From the NCBI RefSeq assembly GCF_008123965.1, contig NZ_VSTH01000053.1, positions 36,290 to 100,289 on the forward strand: a DNA stretch of 64,000 nt, given 5' to 3'. Of the stretch, positions 1-8,821 are shown one piece after another. Position numbers and translations under genes: made by a program. The notes under the pieces were generated by a model. It was given only the letters and a program-made list of their open reading frames with translations. It searched no databases and had not been told where the DNA came from. Position 1 is the stretch's first letter. Each line of letters opens with the position of its first letter. The stretch is from Bradyrhizobium hipponense. GTDB taxonomy: Bacteria; Pseudomonadota; Alphaproteobacteria; Rhizobiales; Xanthobacteraceae.

Positions 1-65
1 GCGGCTGCCTCGAACAGCTTGTCGCGCGTGTCGTCCCTGGTCGGCCTGGTTCTCACCCTTGACAT
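1..65 (-). CDS. TetR-family regulator, N-terminal fragment (runs off window)
   Basis: Only the first 21 codons are inside the window. They read MSRVRTRPTRDDTRDKLFEA, the basic N-terminal arm and start of helix 1 typical of TetR/AcrR repressors. The gene is divergent from the cytochrome P450 gene, and a perfect palindrome lies between them, which is the usual layout of an autoregulated TetR gene and its target. The ATG is at 63-65 on the complement. The family call rests on a short N-terminus plus this context. Confidence 0.6.
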   Translation of the reverse strand, partial: MSRVRTRPTRDDTRDKLFEAA

Positions 66-87
66 CGGACCAGTTTAGAGCAGAATG

Positions 88-115
88 CAACTCGATACAA
101 CAATGTATCGAGTTG
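88..115. promoter_or_regulatory. Perfect TetR-type operator between tetR and P450
   Basis: CAACTCGATACA and TGTATCGAGTTG form a perfect 12-bp inverted repeat around the spacer ACAA. It lies 22 bp upstream of the divergent tetR start and about 84 bp upstream of the chosen P450 start, so a bound dimer could repress both genes. Size and symmetry fit a TetR-family site. That the neighbouring TetR protein binds it is inference. Confidence 0.7.
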
Positions 116-198
116 AAAAATTTCAGGGATGGTTACGCTGCGCGGGTCAGGGAGCAACCGGCGTATTCGTGTCATGCGGCAACCGATGTGAGGTCACC

Positions 199-1434
199 AT
201 GAACGAGCAAGTGCCAGGCGCAAACGGCGATCCGTTGTTCAACCCGCTGTCGCCGGACTTCATCCGGGATCCCTATCCGCATTACGCGCGGCTGCGCACC
301 ACCGAGCCGATCCATGTAACGCAGTTCGGATCGTTCGTGACCAGCCGCCATGCCGAGGTCAGCCTGGTGATGCGCGATAAGCGTTTCGGCAAGGATTACG
401 TCGAGCGCACCAGGCGCCGCTACGGCCCGCAGATCATGGACGAGCCGGTTTTCCGCAGCATGAGCCACTGGATGCTGCAGGCCGATCCGCCCGACCACAC
501 CCGCCTGCGCGGCTTGGTGGTGAAAGCCTTCACCGCGCGCCGGGTCGAGGACATGCGGCCGCGGATCCAGGAGATCGTCGACGAGGCCATCGGTGCGGTG
601 ATCGATCGCGGTCACATGGACTTGATCGAGGATTTCGCCTTCCGCCTGCCGGTCACCATCATCTGCGACATGCTCGGCATTCCCGAGGACCATCGCGAGG
701 TCTTCTACAACAGCTCGCGCGACGGCGGACGGCTGCTCGACCCCGTGCCGCTCTCGCCGGAGGAGATCGCCAAGGGCAACGCCGGAAACCTGATGGCGCA
801 GATGTATTTCCAGCAACTGTTCGAATTGCGCCGCCGCAATCCCGGCGACGATCTCACCACCCAGCTCGTGCAGGCCGAGGAAGACGGCAATAAGCTCACC
901 AACGACGAGCTGACCGCCAACATCATCCTGCTGTTCGGCGCCGGCCACGAGACCACCGTCAATCTGATCGGCAACGGCCTGCTCGCCCTGCATCGCAATC
1001 CGGACCAGCTCGCGCTGCTGAAGGCGCGGCCGGAGTTGATCACCAACGCGATCGAGGAATTTTTGCGCTACGATTCGTCGGTGCAGATGACCGGGCGCGT
1101 CACGCTGGAGGACATCGACGATCTCGGCGGCGTCAAAATCCCCAAGGGCGAGACCGTGCTCTGCCTGCTCGGCTCGGCCAACCGCGACCCGGCCGTCTAT
1201 CCCGACAACCCCGACAGGCTTGATATCACCCGGCTGAACGTCAGGCCGCTATCGTTCGGCGGTGGCATTCACTTCTGCCTGGGGGCGCAGTTGGCGCGCA
1301 TCGAGGCCGAAATCGCCATCGCCACGCTGCTGCGGCGGCTGCCGGATTTGCGCATCGACGACGTCGAGAACCCGCAATGGCGGCCGACCTTCGTGCTGCG
1401 CGGGCTGAAGCAGCTGCCGGCGAGCTGGCGTTAG
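199..1434 (+). CDS. Cytochrome P450
   Basis: Soluble bacterial class I P450 of 411 residues, a haem monooxygenase that needs a ferredoxin and reductase not seen nearby. The I-helix oxygen-activation motif GAGHETT is at about 247-253, the K-helix ExxR at E287/R290, and the haem loop FGGGIHFCLG carries the thiolate ligand at about Cys360. There is no membrane anchor. I chose the ATG at 199, which follows a GAGGT-like ribosome site; a longer frame from 85 would translate through the operator. The substrate cannot be told from sequence. The divergent TetR gene and operator suggest induction by a small hydrophobic ligand. Confidence 0.93.
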   Translation: MNEQVPGANGDPLFNPLSPDFIRDPYPHYARLRTTEPIHVTQFGSFVTSRHAEVSLVMRDKRFGKDYVERTRRRYGPQIMDEPVFRSMSHWMLQADPPDHTRLRGLVVKAFTARRVEDMRPRIQEIVDEAIGAVIDRGHMDLIEDFAFRLPVTIICDMLGIPEDHREVFYNSSRDGGRLLDPVPLSPEEIAKGNAGNLMAQMYFQQLFELRRRNPGDDLTTQLVQAEEDGNKLTNDELTANIILLFGAGHETTVNLIGNGLLALHRNPDQLALLKARPELITNAIEEFLRYDSSVQMTGRVTLEDIDDLGGVKIPKGETVLCLLGSANRDPAVYPDNPDRLDITRLNVRPLSFGGGIHFCLGAQLARIEAEIAIATLLRRLPDLRIDDVENPQWRPTFVLRGLKQLPASWR

Positions 1435-1465
1435 CCGTCAGCGCTGCTTCGGCGAGTGCTCATCC

Positions 1466-1571
1466 TCATCCTGAGGGCCCGCCCAAGGCGGGCGTCTCGA
1501 AGGATGGCAACGGGCGAGAGCGGGGCCCCTATGGTTCGAGACGGCGCTTTGCGCGCCTCCTCAGCATGAGG
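1466..1571. repeat. Bradyrhizobium-type mosaic palindromic repeat
   Basis: The stretch opens with CTCATCCTGAGG and closes with CTCCTCAGCATGAGG, an imperfect inverted repeat. Inside are the palindrome GCCCGCCcaaGGCGGGC and the TCTCGAAGGATG / TTCGAGACGGCGC motifs that recur across Bradyrhizobium intergenic regions. It separates the P450 gene from the next gene and may form a transcript-ending hairpin. Naming the family is from memory of such genomes, not from a search. Confidence 0.7.
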
Positions 1572-1727
1572 GTCGCGCAGTAGCGTTAACCTCCGCGCGC
1601 AACAGTCGCTGTGACTTCGCCACACTTGCCCCTATATAAGGGGCAGTTCCGGCGCGCCTGAAGCCTCTGCGGCCAGGGTTTGGGGGTCAAGATTTGGCCC
1701 GGTGCCGGCTTGGCCGAGGGGAGACCC

Positions 1728-4700
1728 GTGCAGACGACGCTGCTCGGATTGGCGATTGCCTTCATCTTAGCGCTGCTCGCCGCGCTGATCGGGCCGTATT
1801 TCATCGACTGGAACCAGTTCAGGCCCCAGTTCGAGGCGGAGGCGACCCGGATCATCGGCGTGCCGGTGCGGGTGGCGGGCCAGCTCGACGCGCGGCTGTT
1901 GCCGGCGCCGACGCTGCGGCTGCGCTCGCTCACCTTCGGCGGCAACAACGATCTCGGCCGGTTGCGCGCCGACAAGCTCGACGTCGAGTTCAGCCTGAGC
2001 TCCCTGATGCGCGGCGAATGGCGCGCCACCGAGCTGACGGTCAACGGCATGGCGGTGGATCTCGGCCTCGACTCCAGGGGACGCGTCGATCTGCCGTCCA
2101 CCGCGAGCGGCAGCTTCAACTTGGCCTCTCTCGCCATCGAGCGGCTGAACCTCACCGGCCGTATCGCCCTGCATGACGCTGCCAGCCGCTCGACGCTCGA
2201 GCTGAGCGACATCGCCTTCTCCGGCGATGTGCGCTCGCTCGCGGGCGCGGTGCGGGGCGACGGCAATTTCACCGCGGCCGGCACCCGCTATCCGTTCCGC
2301 ATCTCCTCCGGCCCGAGCGCCGACGGTAGCGCCACCCGTCTGCATCTCAGCATCGATCCCGGCGAGCGCGCCATTCAGGCCGATCTCGAAGGCGTGCTCG
2401 CCTTCGACAACCGCCTGCCGAAATTCGACGGCGCGCTGACGCTGGCCGTTCCCCAACTCAAGAAGCCTGGCGAGGCGGGTCCGACGCCCTGGAAGCTCGC
2501 GGCCAAGCTCAAGGCCGATCCGGCAGGCGCAAAATTCGACCAGATCGATGCGAGCTTCGGCAGCGAAGACGCCGCGCTGAAGCTCGGCGGCGTCGGCGAT
2601 CTCAGGTTCGGCGCCGCGCCGCTGCTCCGCGCGGTGCTGTCGGCGCGCCAGGTCGATGTCGACAAGCTGGCCGGAAAGAATGACACCGAGCCGCTGCGCA
2701 TCCTGCCGGCGCTGCGCGCAGGCCTCGCGGCGATCCCGCAGGCGCCGATCCCGGCGCAGATCGAATTCAACTCCGACCAGATCATGCTGGGCGGCCGTCC
2801 GCTCCAAAACATCGCCGCGGAGCTCAAGAGCGACGGCAAATCCTGGACCTTCCAGCGGCTCGAGCTGCGTGCGCCCGGCATGACACAGCTCTCGTTCAAC
2901 GGCGCGACGCCCGGCGCCGACAGCTTCAGCGGCCGCCTCACCGTCGAATCGTCCGATCCCGATACGCTGGCGGCCTGGCTCCTAGGCCGCAGCGAGATCA
3001 ACCGCCGCAGTACGCGGCCGCTGCGCCTTGCCGGCGACGTGACGATCGCCCCCAACCATCTCGCCGTCGACAAGCTGAAGGCCGACATCGAGGGTGGTGC
3101 TGTCGAGGGACGGATCGATTTTGCCCAGAACGGCGCGAGCAAGGGCTCGCGGATCGATGCCGATATCAAGGCCGACCGTCTTGACCTCGACGCCGCCGCG
3201 GGTTTCGTGCGCGCGCTCGCGGGTCCGCAAGGCGAATGGCCCGAGGAAGCGAAACTTTCGCTCGACGTCGGCCGCGCGATCTCCGCTGGGCAGGAACTGC
3301 GGCCGTTCGCGGCAAAGCTCGGCTATGGCCCGGCGACGCTGGCGCTGGAGCAGTTGCGGTTCGGCCAAGCCAGCGGCGTGACCACGGAGGCGAGCGGCAG
3401 CTTCGACCGCGCCAGGACAACCGGCAAGCTTGCGCTGACATCGTCGGCCAGTTCGCTGCGCCAGCTCACGGCACTGATCGAGCCGTTTGCGCCTGTAGTC
3501 CGCGCGCGGTTCGATGCGCTGCCGTCGTTGCCCGGTGCGACGCGCCTGAAGCTCGACCTCAGTCTCGACAAGAACGCCGAGCACGCCGATCGCAGCGACG
3601 CGCGCGCCGTGCTCGAGCTCGATGCGCCGCAGCTCAAGGCCAGTGCGACGCTGGCGGCGCAGACTCCGGCCGCGGCGGTCAACGGCATCGATCTTGACCG
3701 CTTGCGCAACAGCGACTTCACGCTGGACTCGAAACTGTCGACACCGCAGGGGAGCGCGCTGCTGGCGCTGCTCGGCCTCGATCGCGCCGTGGCGGCGGGC
3801 GAGGGCGCCTCGCAGTTCGAAGGTAAGCTGAGCGGCGCATGGCGCCGGCCGCTGCAATTGAACGCAAGGCTCAGCGGCGGCGGGCTGGACGCGGATGCGC
3901 TAGGCAGCATCGAATTGTCTGCGCCGGAGCCAAAGGCCAGCGTGAATTTGCGTCTGCGCAACGCCAACCTGGCGCCGCTGTTCGGGACCAGCGCGGCCGA
4001 CAAGTCGATGCAGGCCGTCACCCTGTCCTCGCGCGTCGGCCTGTCCGGCAACCGTCTGACCTTCGACGATCTCGACGGCACCGCTTCCGGCTCGCATTTG
4101 CGTGGCCATCTCGCAATGACGCTCGATCAGGACAAGACCGTCGATGGCGAAGTCGGCCTGGACTCGCTCGATCTTGCGCCGGCGCTCGCGATGGCGATCG
4201 GTGCGGCCGGGCACAATTCAGGCGAGCCGCTGGGCGCGGGCCTGCTTGGCGGCTGGCGCGGCCGCATCGCCTTCCAGGCGTTGCGCGGGAGCCTGCCTGA
4301 TGGCATCGAGCTGCGCCCCGTCGGCGGCACGATCAGGAGCGACGGCCAGTCGCTCGCGCTCGATGCGCTCAAGGGCGGCGTCGGCGGCGGTGAGATGTCC
4401 GCGAGCCTCGATGCGAGAACTGGCGCCAACGGCCTCGCGCTGAACGCGCGCCTCGAACTGACCAATGTCGATGCGGCGACGCTGCGCTACCGCGATCTCG
4501 CTCTGCGGAAAGGACGCGCCTCGGTGCAGATGGCGCTGACGAGCCAGGGCCGCAGCGTCGCGGCGCTGATCGGCGCGCTCGCCGGCAACGGCACGGTGAC
4601 GCTCGATTCCGCCGAGATCAGCGGCCTCAATCCGCGCGCGTTCGAGATCGCCATCCGCGCCAGCGACGGCGGCCAGGTCAGCGACGACAATCGGCTGCGG

Positions 4701-5366
4701 CAACTGGTCGAGCCTGCGCTGTCGGCAGGTCCCATCGCCGTCGCCTCGGCGCAGATTCCATTCACGATCCGCGACGGCCGCCTGCGCGTCGGCGCGACAC
4801 CGCTGGAGGCGAAGAACGCCCGCGCCATCGTTTCCGGCGGCTACGACATTCCCGCCGACCAGGCCGACATCCGCGCCAGCCTGACGCCGATCATGACCGG
4901 GCTGTCCGGCGCTCCCCCGGAAATCCAGTTGTTTGCGGCAGGTCCCCCCGACAAGCTCAATCGCACTCTCGATCTCGCGCCGTTGTCGTCATGGCTTGCG
5001 GTGCGCACGATCGATCGCGAGACGCGGCGGCTGGATGCGATCGAGCGCGGCGAGCCGCCGCCGGCCACCGCGGCGCTGCCGACGCTGGTCTCGCCAGATC
5101 CCGCACCGGAGCCGTCGCTGACCGACGTGCCGATGCCCGGCCGCGATCCGCGCCGCGCGCCGCTGCCGAAGCCCAGGGCTGAGCCCAAGGCCGCACCGAT
5201 GCCGAAGGCGCCGCAGGCAGCCCCCGCCGCGCCAAGCCCGCCGCTCGCAAGCCAGCAGCAACTGGCGCCGCTGCCGCCGCCGATCGAGGTGAGGCCGGCG
5301 CCCGGCCCGCCGCCGCCAAAACCGAAGCCAAAACCGCCGCTGGTGCTGACGCCGTCGAATCCGTAA
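1728..5366 (+). CDS. AsmA-family envelope protein
   Basis: A 1212-residue AsmA-like protein. It has one N-terminal membrane segment (LLGLAIAFILALLAALIGPY), then the hallmark start of the AsmA fold (FIDWNQFRPQFEAEATRIIG.. followed by PVRVAGQLDARLLPAP), a long beta-rich periplasmic body, and a C-terminal AsmA_2-like region. The last 100 residues are a proline- and alanine-rich tail. AsmA relatives are linked to outer-membrane lipid homeostasis; the exact role here is unknown. I chose the GTG at 1728 behind AGGGGAG instead of the upstream TTG at 1680. No operon partners are evident. Confidence 0.88.
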   Translation: MQTTLLGLAIAFILALLAALIGPYFIDWNQFRPQFEAEATRIIGVPVRVAGQLDARLLPAPTLRLRSLTFGGNNDLGRLRADKLDVEFSLSSLMRGEWRATELTVNGMAVDLGLDSRGRVDLPSTASGSFNLASLAIERLNLTGRIALHDAASRSTLELSDIAFSGDVRSLAGAVRGDGNFTAAGTRYPFRISSGPSADGSATRLHLSIDPGERAIQADLEGVLAFDNRLPKFDGALTLAVPQLKKPGEAGPTPWKLAAKLKADPAGAKFDQIDASFGSEDAALKLGGVGDLRFGAAPLLRAVLSARQVDVDKLAGKNDTEPLRILPALRAGLAAIPQAPIPAQIEFNSDQIMLGGRPLQNIAAELKSDGKSWTFQRLELRAPGMTQLSFNGATPGADSFSGRLTVESSDPDTLAAWLLGRSEINRRSTRPLRLAGDVTIAPNHLAVDKLKADIEGGAVEGRIDFAQNGASKGSRIDADIKADRLDLDAAAGFVRALAGPQGEWPEEAKLSLDVGRAISAGQELRPFAAKLGYGPATLALEQLRFGQASGVTTEASGSFDRARTTGKLALTSSASSLRQLTALIEPFAPVVRARFDALPSLPGATRLKLDLSLDKNAEHADRSDARAVLELDAPQLKASATLAAQTPAAAVNGIDLDRLRNSDFTLDSKLSTPQGSALLALLGLDRAVAAGEGASQFEGKLSGAWRRPLQLNARLSGGGLDADALGSIELSAPEPKASVNLRLRNANLAPLFGTSAADKSMQAVTLSSRVGLSGNRLTFDDLDGTASGSHLRGHLAMTLDQDKTVDGEVGLDSLDLAPALAMAIGAAGHNSGEPLGAGLLGGWRGRIAFQALRGSLPDGIELRPVGGTIRSDGQSLALDALKGGVGGGEMSASLDARTGANGLALNARLELTNVDAATLRYRDLALRKGRASVQMALTSQGRSVAALIGALAGNGTVTLDSAEISGLNPRAFEIAIRASDGGQVSDDNRLRQLVEPALSAGPIAVASAQIPFTIRDGRLRVGATPLEAKNARAIVSGGYDIPADQADIRASLTPIMTGLSGAPPEIQLFAAGPPDKLNRTLDLAPLSSWLAVRTIDRETRRLDAIERGEPPPATAALPTLVSPDPAPEPSLTDVPMPGRDPRRAPLPKPRAEPKAAPMPKAPQAAPAAPSPPLASQQQLAPLPPPIEVRPAPGPPPPKPKPKPPLVLTPSNP

Positions 5367-5404
5367 GGCGGATTTTGGTTTGCACCAAACGGGCCGCGGA
5401 TCCC

Positions 5405-5530
5405 TTACCTCTCCCGCTTGCGGGAGAGGTCGCGCCGAAGGCGCGGGTGAGGGCTCTATCCTCTGGGGGAATCCCTCTGTGGAAACACCCTCACCCCAGC
5501 CCTCTCCCGCAAGCGGGAGAGGGAGCGCAC
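5405..5530. repeat. Paired mosaic palindromic repeats filling the intergenic gap
   Basis: Two near-identical self-complementary units, CCTCTCCCGCTTGCGGGAGA.. at 5408-5429 and its counterpart with the loop CGCAAGCG at 5501-5522, flank GCGCCGAAGGCGCGGGTGAG. Such units are very common in Bradyrhizobium intergenic DNA. They occupy most of the gap between the AsmA and DUF2336 genes. The remaining 190 bp (5531-5719) is locally AT-richer and probably holds the promoter of the next gene; I see no other element there. Confidence 0.75.
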
Positions 5531-5719
5531 CTCCATTTGCCGCGCGAGCCGTTGCCCGCCGGTAAACCAATTCCCCCGCATTTTAACGAATTTTCCCCGG
5601 CAAAACTGATCTGCCGGTTTTACCGGATTCTCGCGTTTGTTCCCTAGGGTCGGTTTCTGAGGAATCCGGCGTCCTGCCACTTGCGGCAGGACGACTCGCC
5701 AAGAACTGGGGTGATCGAG

Positions 5720-6844
5720 ATGAACGGGGCAAAACCGCTGCTACAGGATCTGGACGACGCGATCGCGCGCGGCACCGACGAGAGCCGGGCGAAGGCGTTG
5801 TGGCACGCAACCGACATTCTGATCACCGGTCGCTACAGCGACGACGAGATCAGCATGTTCGGCGAGGTGATCGGGCGGCTGGCCGACGAGATCGAGGTCG
5901 TCGCGCGCGCGCAGCTTTCCGAATTGATGGCGGCCTGCGACCACGCCCCGCTCAACGTCATCGAAAAACTCGCCCTCGACGACGCGATCGAGGTCGCCGG
6001 TCCCGTGCTGCGCGACTCCGATCGTATCGACGAGAAGATGCTGGTCGAGAGCGCGTTGACCAAGGGCCAGTCGCATCTGCTCGCCATCGCCCAGCGCAAG
6101 TCGATCGGCGAGGCCGTGACCGACGTGCTGGTCAAGCGCGGCAACCAGGAGGTCGTGACGTCCGTCGCCAGGAATGAGGGCGCGCGCTTCTCCGGCTCGG
6201 GCCTGTTGCACATGGTCAGGCGCGCCGAGGGCGATTCGATCCTTGCCGAGCAGCTCGGCCTGCGCAAGGACGTGCCGCGCCACATCTTCCAGCAGCTCAT
6301 CTCGAAAGCGTCCGAGGACGTCCGCCGCCGGCTGAAGACCGAGCGCCCCGAGATGATGGCGCAGATCCAGAGCTCGGTGACCGAGGTCACCGGCGATCTG
6401 CAATCCAAGTTCGGTCCCTCGTCGCGCAGCTATTTCGTCGCCAAGCGCACGGTGACGACGCAGCACAGGCTCGGCAATCTCAATCAGGACTCGATCTCGA
6501 ACTATGCGCGGCAGCACCGTTTCGACGAGGTGCAGATCGGCCTGTCGCTGCTCTCGGCGCTCCCGGTCGACGTGATCGAGCGCGCGCTGATGGACCGCAA
6601 CCGCGAGATGATCCTGGTGCTGTGCAAGGCGCTCGACTTCTCCTGGGACACCACCATGTCGCTGCTGTTCCTCGGTGCCAAGGATCATCTGATCACGGCG
6701 CGTGAGCTCCACGACAATGAGCGCGATTTCGGTCGGCTCAAGATCGAGACTTCGCGCAGCATTCTGAAGTTCTATCAGTCGCGCAAGAACAGCGCCGGCA
6801 CCGACTCCGCCCAGGGTCGTCAGCCCGAGCTCCAGGTACACTGA
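5720..6844 (+). CDS. DUF2336 domain-containing protein
   Basis: A 374-residue soluble, mostly alpha-helical protein matching the DUF2336 family, common in Rhizobiales and of unknown function. The helical-repeat pattern includes DDEISMFGEVIGRLADEIE near residue 45 and paired helices with conserved LA.R.. and GN..V motifs. No signal peptide or membrane segment is seen. I chose the ATG at 5720; an in-frame GTG sits three codons upstream and a TTG further up at 5681. The gene stands alone, with a 13-bp tandem repeat over its stop codon. Confidence 0.8.
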   Translation: MNGAKPLLQDLDDAIARGTDESRAKALWHATDILITGRYSDDEISMFGEVIGRLADEIEVVARAQLSELMAACDHAPLNVIEKLALDDAIEVAGPVLRDSDRIDEKMLVESALTKGQSHLLAIAQRKSIGEAVTDVLVKRGNQEVVTSVARNEGARFSGSGLLHMVRRAEGDSILAEQLGLRKDVPRHIFQQLISKASEDVRRRLKTERPEMMAQIQSSVTEVTGDLQSKFGPSSRSYFVAKRTVTTQHRLGNLNQDSISNYARQHRFDEVQIGLSLLSALPVDVIERALMDRNREMILVLCKALDFSWDTTMSLLFLGAKDHLITARELHDNERDFGRLKIETSRSILKFYQSRKNSAGTDSAQGRQPELQVH

Positions 6845-6875
6845 ACGAGTACACTGAACGAGTACACTGAACAGG
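6837..6875. repeat. Three tandem 13-bp repeats over a stop codon
   Basis: TACACTGAACGAG occurs twice in succession, followed by a third copy ending AACAGG. The first copy covers the last codons and the TGA of the DUF2336 gene. Because 13 is not a multiple of 3, each copy puts TGA in a different frame, so the array carries a stop in all three frames. This looks like slippage; a function is not evident. Confidence 0.85.
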
Positions 6876-6916
6876 TGCACCGAGCATCATCCGGGAATTG
6901 GCAGGGAGTATTTGCA

Positions 6917-7180
6917 ATGTTGCCTCAATTCGGCACCGCAGTTCGCAAGAATCCGAACAAGAATCCGAACAAGAACCTCAACAACAGCTTCGACGCCGAT
7001 GCCGGCGGATCGGCTCCGGACAAGGCCTCGGTCGACGCCGCATGGCTAGTGCTGGAAGCCGCCAACGATCTCGGCGATCACGCCGCGATCGAAGCCTGCC
7101 GCCGCGTCATCGATGCCGAGCTGAACGGCACCGTGGCGGGCAGCTCGGATATCGATCTGGTGCTGGGGTATTTCCGGTAG
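6917..7180 (+). CDS. Small hypothetical protein
   Basis: An 87-residue protein I do not recognise. The ATG at 6917 follows a good ribosome site (GCAGGGAG). The N-terminal third is polar and repetitive: NPNK is encoded by tandem copies of the 12-mer AAGAATCCGAAC. The C-terminal half (AWLVLEAANDLGDHAAIEACRRVIDAELNG) is predicted helical and amphipathic, like a small helical-hairpin protein. There is no signal peptide. It lies 72 bp downstream of the DUF2336 gene on the same strand and could be co-transcribed. Codon use matches the neighbours, which supports it being real. Confidence 0.6.
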   Translation: MLPQFGTAVRKNPNKNPNKNLNNSFDADAGGSAPDKASVDAAWLVLEAANDLGDHAAIEACRRVIDAELNGTVAGSSDIDLVLGYFR

Positions 7181-7296
7181 GATTTCGTAGGATCGTTTCG
7201 CTTCCGGGCATCCGCGTTCTTTGTGCCGCGCCGCAAGGCGTGGATGGCCAGGACAAGCGCGGCCATGACGGTGGAAGCGTCAGCAGCCGAAAGCCG

Positions 7297-7758
7297 TCAG
7301 GAGAGAAGCTCGATTCGGAGAGGGTACTTCCCCCTCGTGAGCAGTGGCTGAATCCCATCCTCGAGACGGCCGAGACGGATCAGCCCTTTCGAATAGCGAT
7401 AGCTGCCGTGAAAGAAGGCGAGATTGCCCCAAGGGGCGTAGTAGCAGATGTCGCCCGGCGCCTCGCCCGCGAACAGGGCGCTGCCGTCCTCGGTCAGCTT
7501 GCGCGGTAGATAGACAATCTTCTCGTTGGTGGAATAGTCCTCGATGGTCAGCTCGAGCGGCAGGCTCGAGACGAAGTCCCGCGCTGGCGGGCTGTCGAAA
7601 AGCATCGCCGTAAAGCTGTGGCGATTGAAGGCGCATCGGATCCGCATATTCGCTGCTCCACTCCCCGCGGCGTTCGCGGCCAGGCCAACGACCGGACCGG
7701 CGGCGATGGCCAAGAGGCTCCCAAGAACGGTTCGACGCGCGGGGCGATGTCGGGGCAT
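7297..7758 (-). CDS. Exported cyclophilin-like fold protein
   Basis: A 153-residue protein with an N-terminal Tat-like signal (RPARRTVLGSLLAIAAGP) followed by a cyclophilin-like domain of the small bacterial type: MRIRCAFNRHSFTAMLFDSP, then DFVSSLPLELTIEDY, GDICYYAPWGNLAFF and YSKGLIRLGRLEDGI. Relatives are annotated as cyclophilin-like fold proteins; prolyl isomerase activity is not established for them. It is divergent from the LysR gene, separated by about 160 bp, so it may be that regulator's target. The downstream flank (7241-7266) holds a short ATGGCC/GGCCAT hairpin that could end transcription. Confidence 0.75.
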   Translation of the reverse strand: MPRHRPARRTVLGSLLAIAAGPVVGLAANAAGSGAANMRIRCAFNRHSFTAMLFDSPPARDFVSSLPLELTIEDYSTNEKIVYLPRKLTEDGSALFAGEAPGDICYYAPWGNLAFFHGSYRYSKGLIRLGRLEDGIQPLLTRGKYPLRIELLS

Positions 7759-7916
7759 GGTGATTGCCGGTCGTTGCGGCCAGGACGGCGCGGGTCACGG
7801 CGAAGACCGCCCGCGCCATCGGAATTAGCCGATCGAGAGCGATCCGATTAGATGGAACAGTCCGCTTGCATTGATCGATCCTCGCTATAAATGGGAGGTT
7901 CCGGCGGCGGAAAACG

Positions 7917-8813
7917 ATGGCCAAGCACGACTTCAACGACCTCTTGTGTTTCCTCACGATCGCCAGGGAGCGGAGCTTCACCAAGGCGGCCGCCAAGCTC
8001 GGCGTCGCGCAATCGACCCTGAGCCACACCATCAAGCGCCTTGAAGACCAGATGGGCATCCGGCTTCTGACGCGGACGACGCGCAGTGTCGGTCTCACCG
8101 AAGCCGGTGAACGTTTGCAGCAATCGATGGCGCCGCGGATCGCGGAGATCGAAGCCGACATCGCTGACCTCATGGCTTTCCGCGACAAGCCGTCGGGACG
8201 GATCAGGATGACGATTTCGGACCACGCCCTCCAGAGCGTGGTCTGGCCGAAGTTGCAGCCGGTTCTGAAGGACTATCCGGATATCAAGCTCGAACTCAGT
8301 CTCGACAATGGATTTCGTAACATTGTCGAGGACGGATTCGACGCCGGCGTTCGCCTCGGCGAGAGCGTCGAGAAGGACATGATCGCGGTGCGGATTGGAC
8401 CGGATTGGCGATTGGTGGCGGTAGGCTCGCCCGGCTACTTCGCCGAACATCGTGCGCCGGAACACCCCAACGAGCTCATGCGGCACAATTGCATCAGTTT
8501 GCGACAGCAAAGGTCCGGCGGACTCTACGCGTGGGAATTCGCCAAGGGGGGCCAGGAGCTGCGCGTCCGGGTCGACGGACAACTGACATTCGGCAACTCC
8601 TACGCCCAGGTCGATGCCGCCCTGAGCGGGTACGGCATTGCCTATGTGCCGGAGAGCATCGTGCAGCGGCACATCGCATCAGGCGACCTCGTCGTGGTCC
8701 TCGACGACTGGTCGCCGAGCTTCGACGGCTATCACATCTACTATCCGAGTCAGCGCCAGAACTCGCCGGCCTTCAAGATCATCGTCGATGCGCTGCGCCA
8801 TCGCGAAGATTGA
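7917..8813 (+). CDS. LysR-family transcriptional regulator
   Basis: A 298-residue LysR-type regulator. The N-terminal winged helix-turn-helix spans about residues 5-65 (FLTIARERSFTKAAAKLGVAQSTLSHTIKRLE), and a linker helix leads to a substrate-binding-like co-inducer domain from about residue 95. The sequence resembles the group that includes DNA-binding regulators of oxidoreductase genes (TISDHALQSVVWPKL, DNGFRNIVEDGFDAGVRLGE). It is transcribed away from the cyclophilin-like gene, the typical LysR arrangement, and the shared 158-bp interval should hold its site. The co-inducer is unknown. Confidence 0.92.
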   Translation: MAKHDFNDLLCFLTIARERSFTKAAAKLGVAQSTLSHTIKRLEDQMGIRLLTRTTRSVGLTEAGERLQQSMAPRIAEIEADIADLMAFRDKPSGRIRMTISDHALQSVVWPKLQPVLKDYPDIKLELSLDNGFRNIVEDGFDAGVRLGESVEKDMIAVRIGPDWRLVAVGSPGYFAEHRAPEHPNELMRHNCISLRQQRSGGLYAWEFAKGGQELRVRVDGQLTFGNSYAQVDAALSGYGIAYVPESIVQRHIASGDLVVVLDDWSPSFDGYHIYYPSQRQNSPAFKIIVDALRHRED

Positions 8814-8821
8814 ATGGTCGA

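Noticed and set aside
85..198. Upstream extension of the P450 gene to an ATG at 85
   Set aside because: It would translate through the perfect operator and gives an N-terminus unlike P450s; the ATG at 199 has a ribosome site and a normal start.
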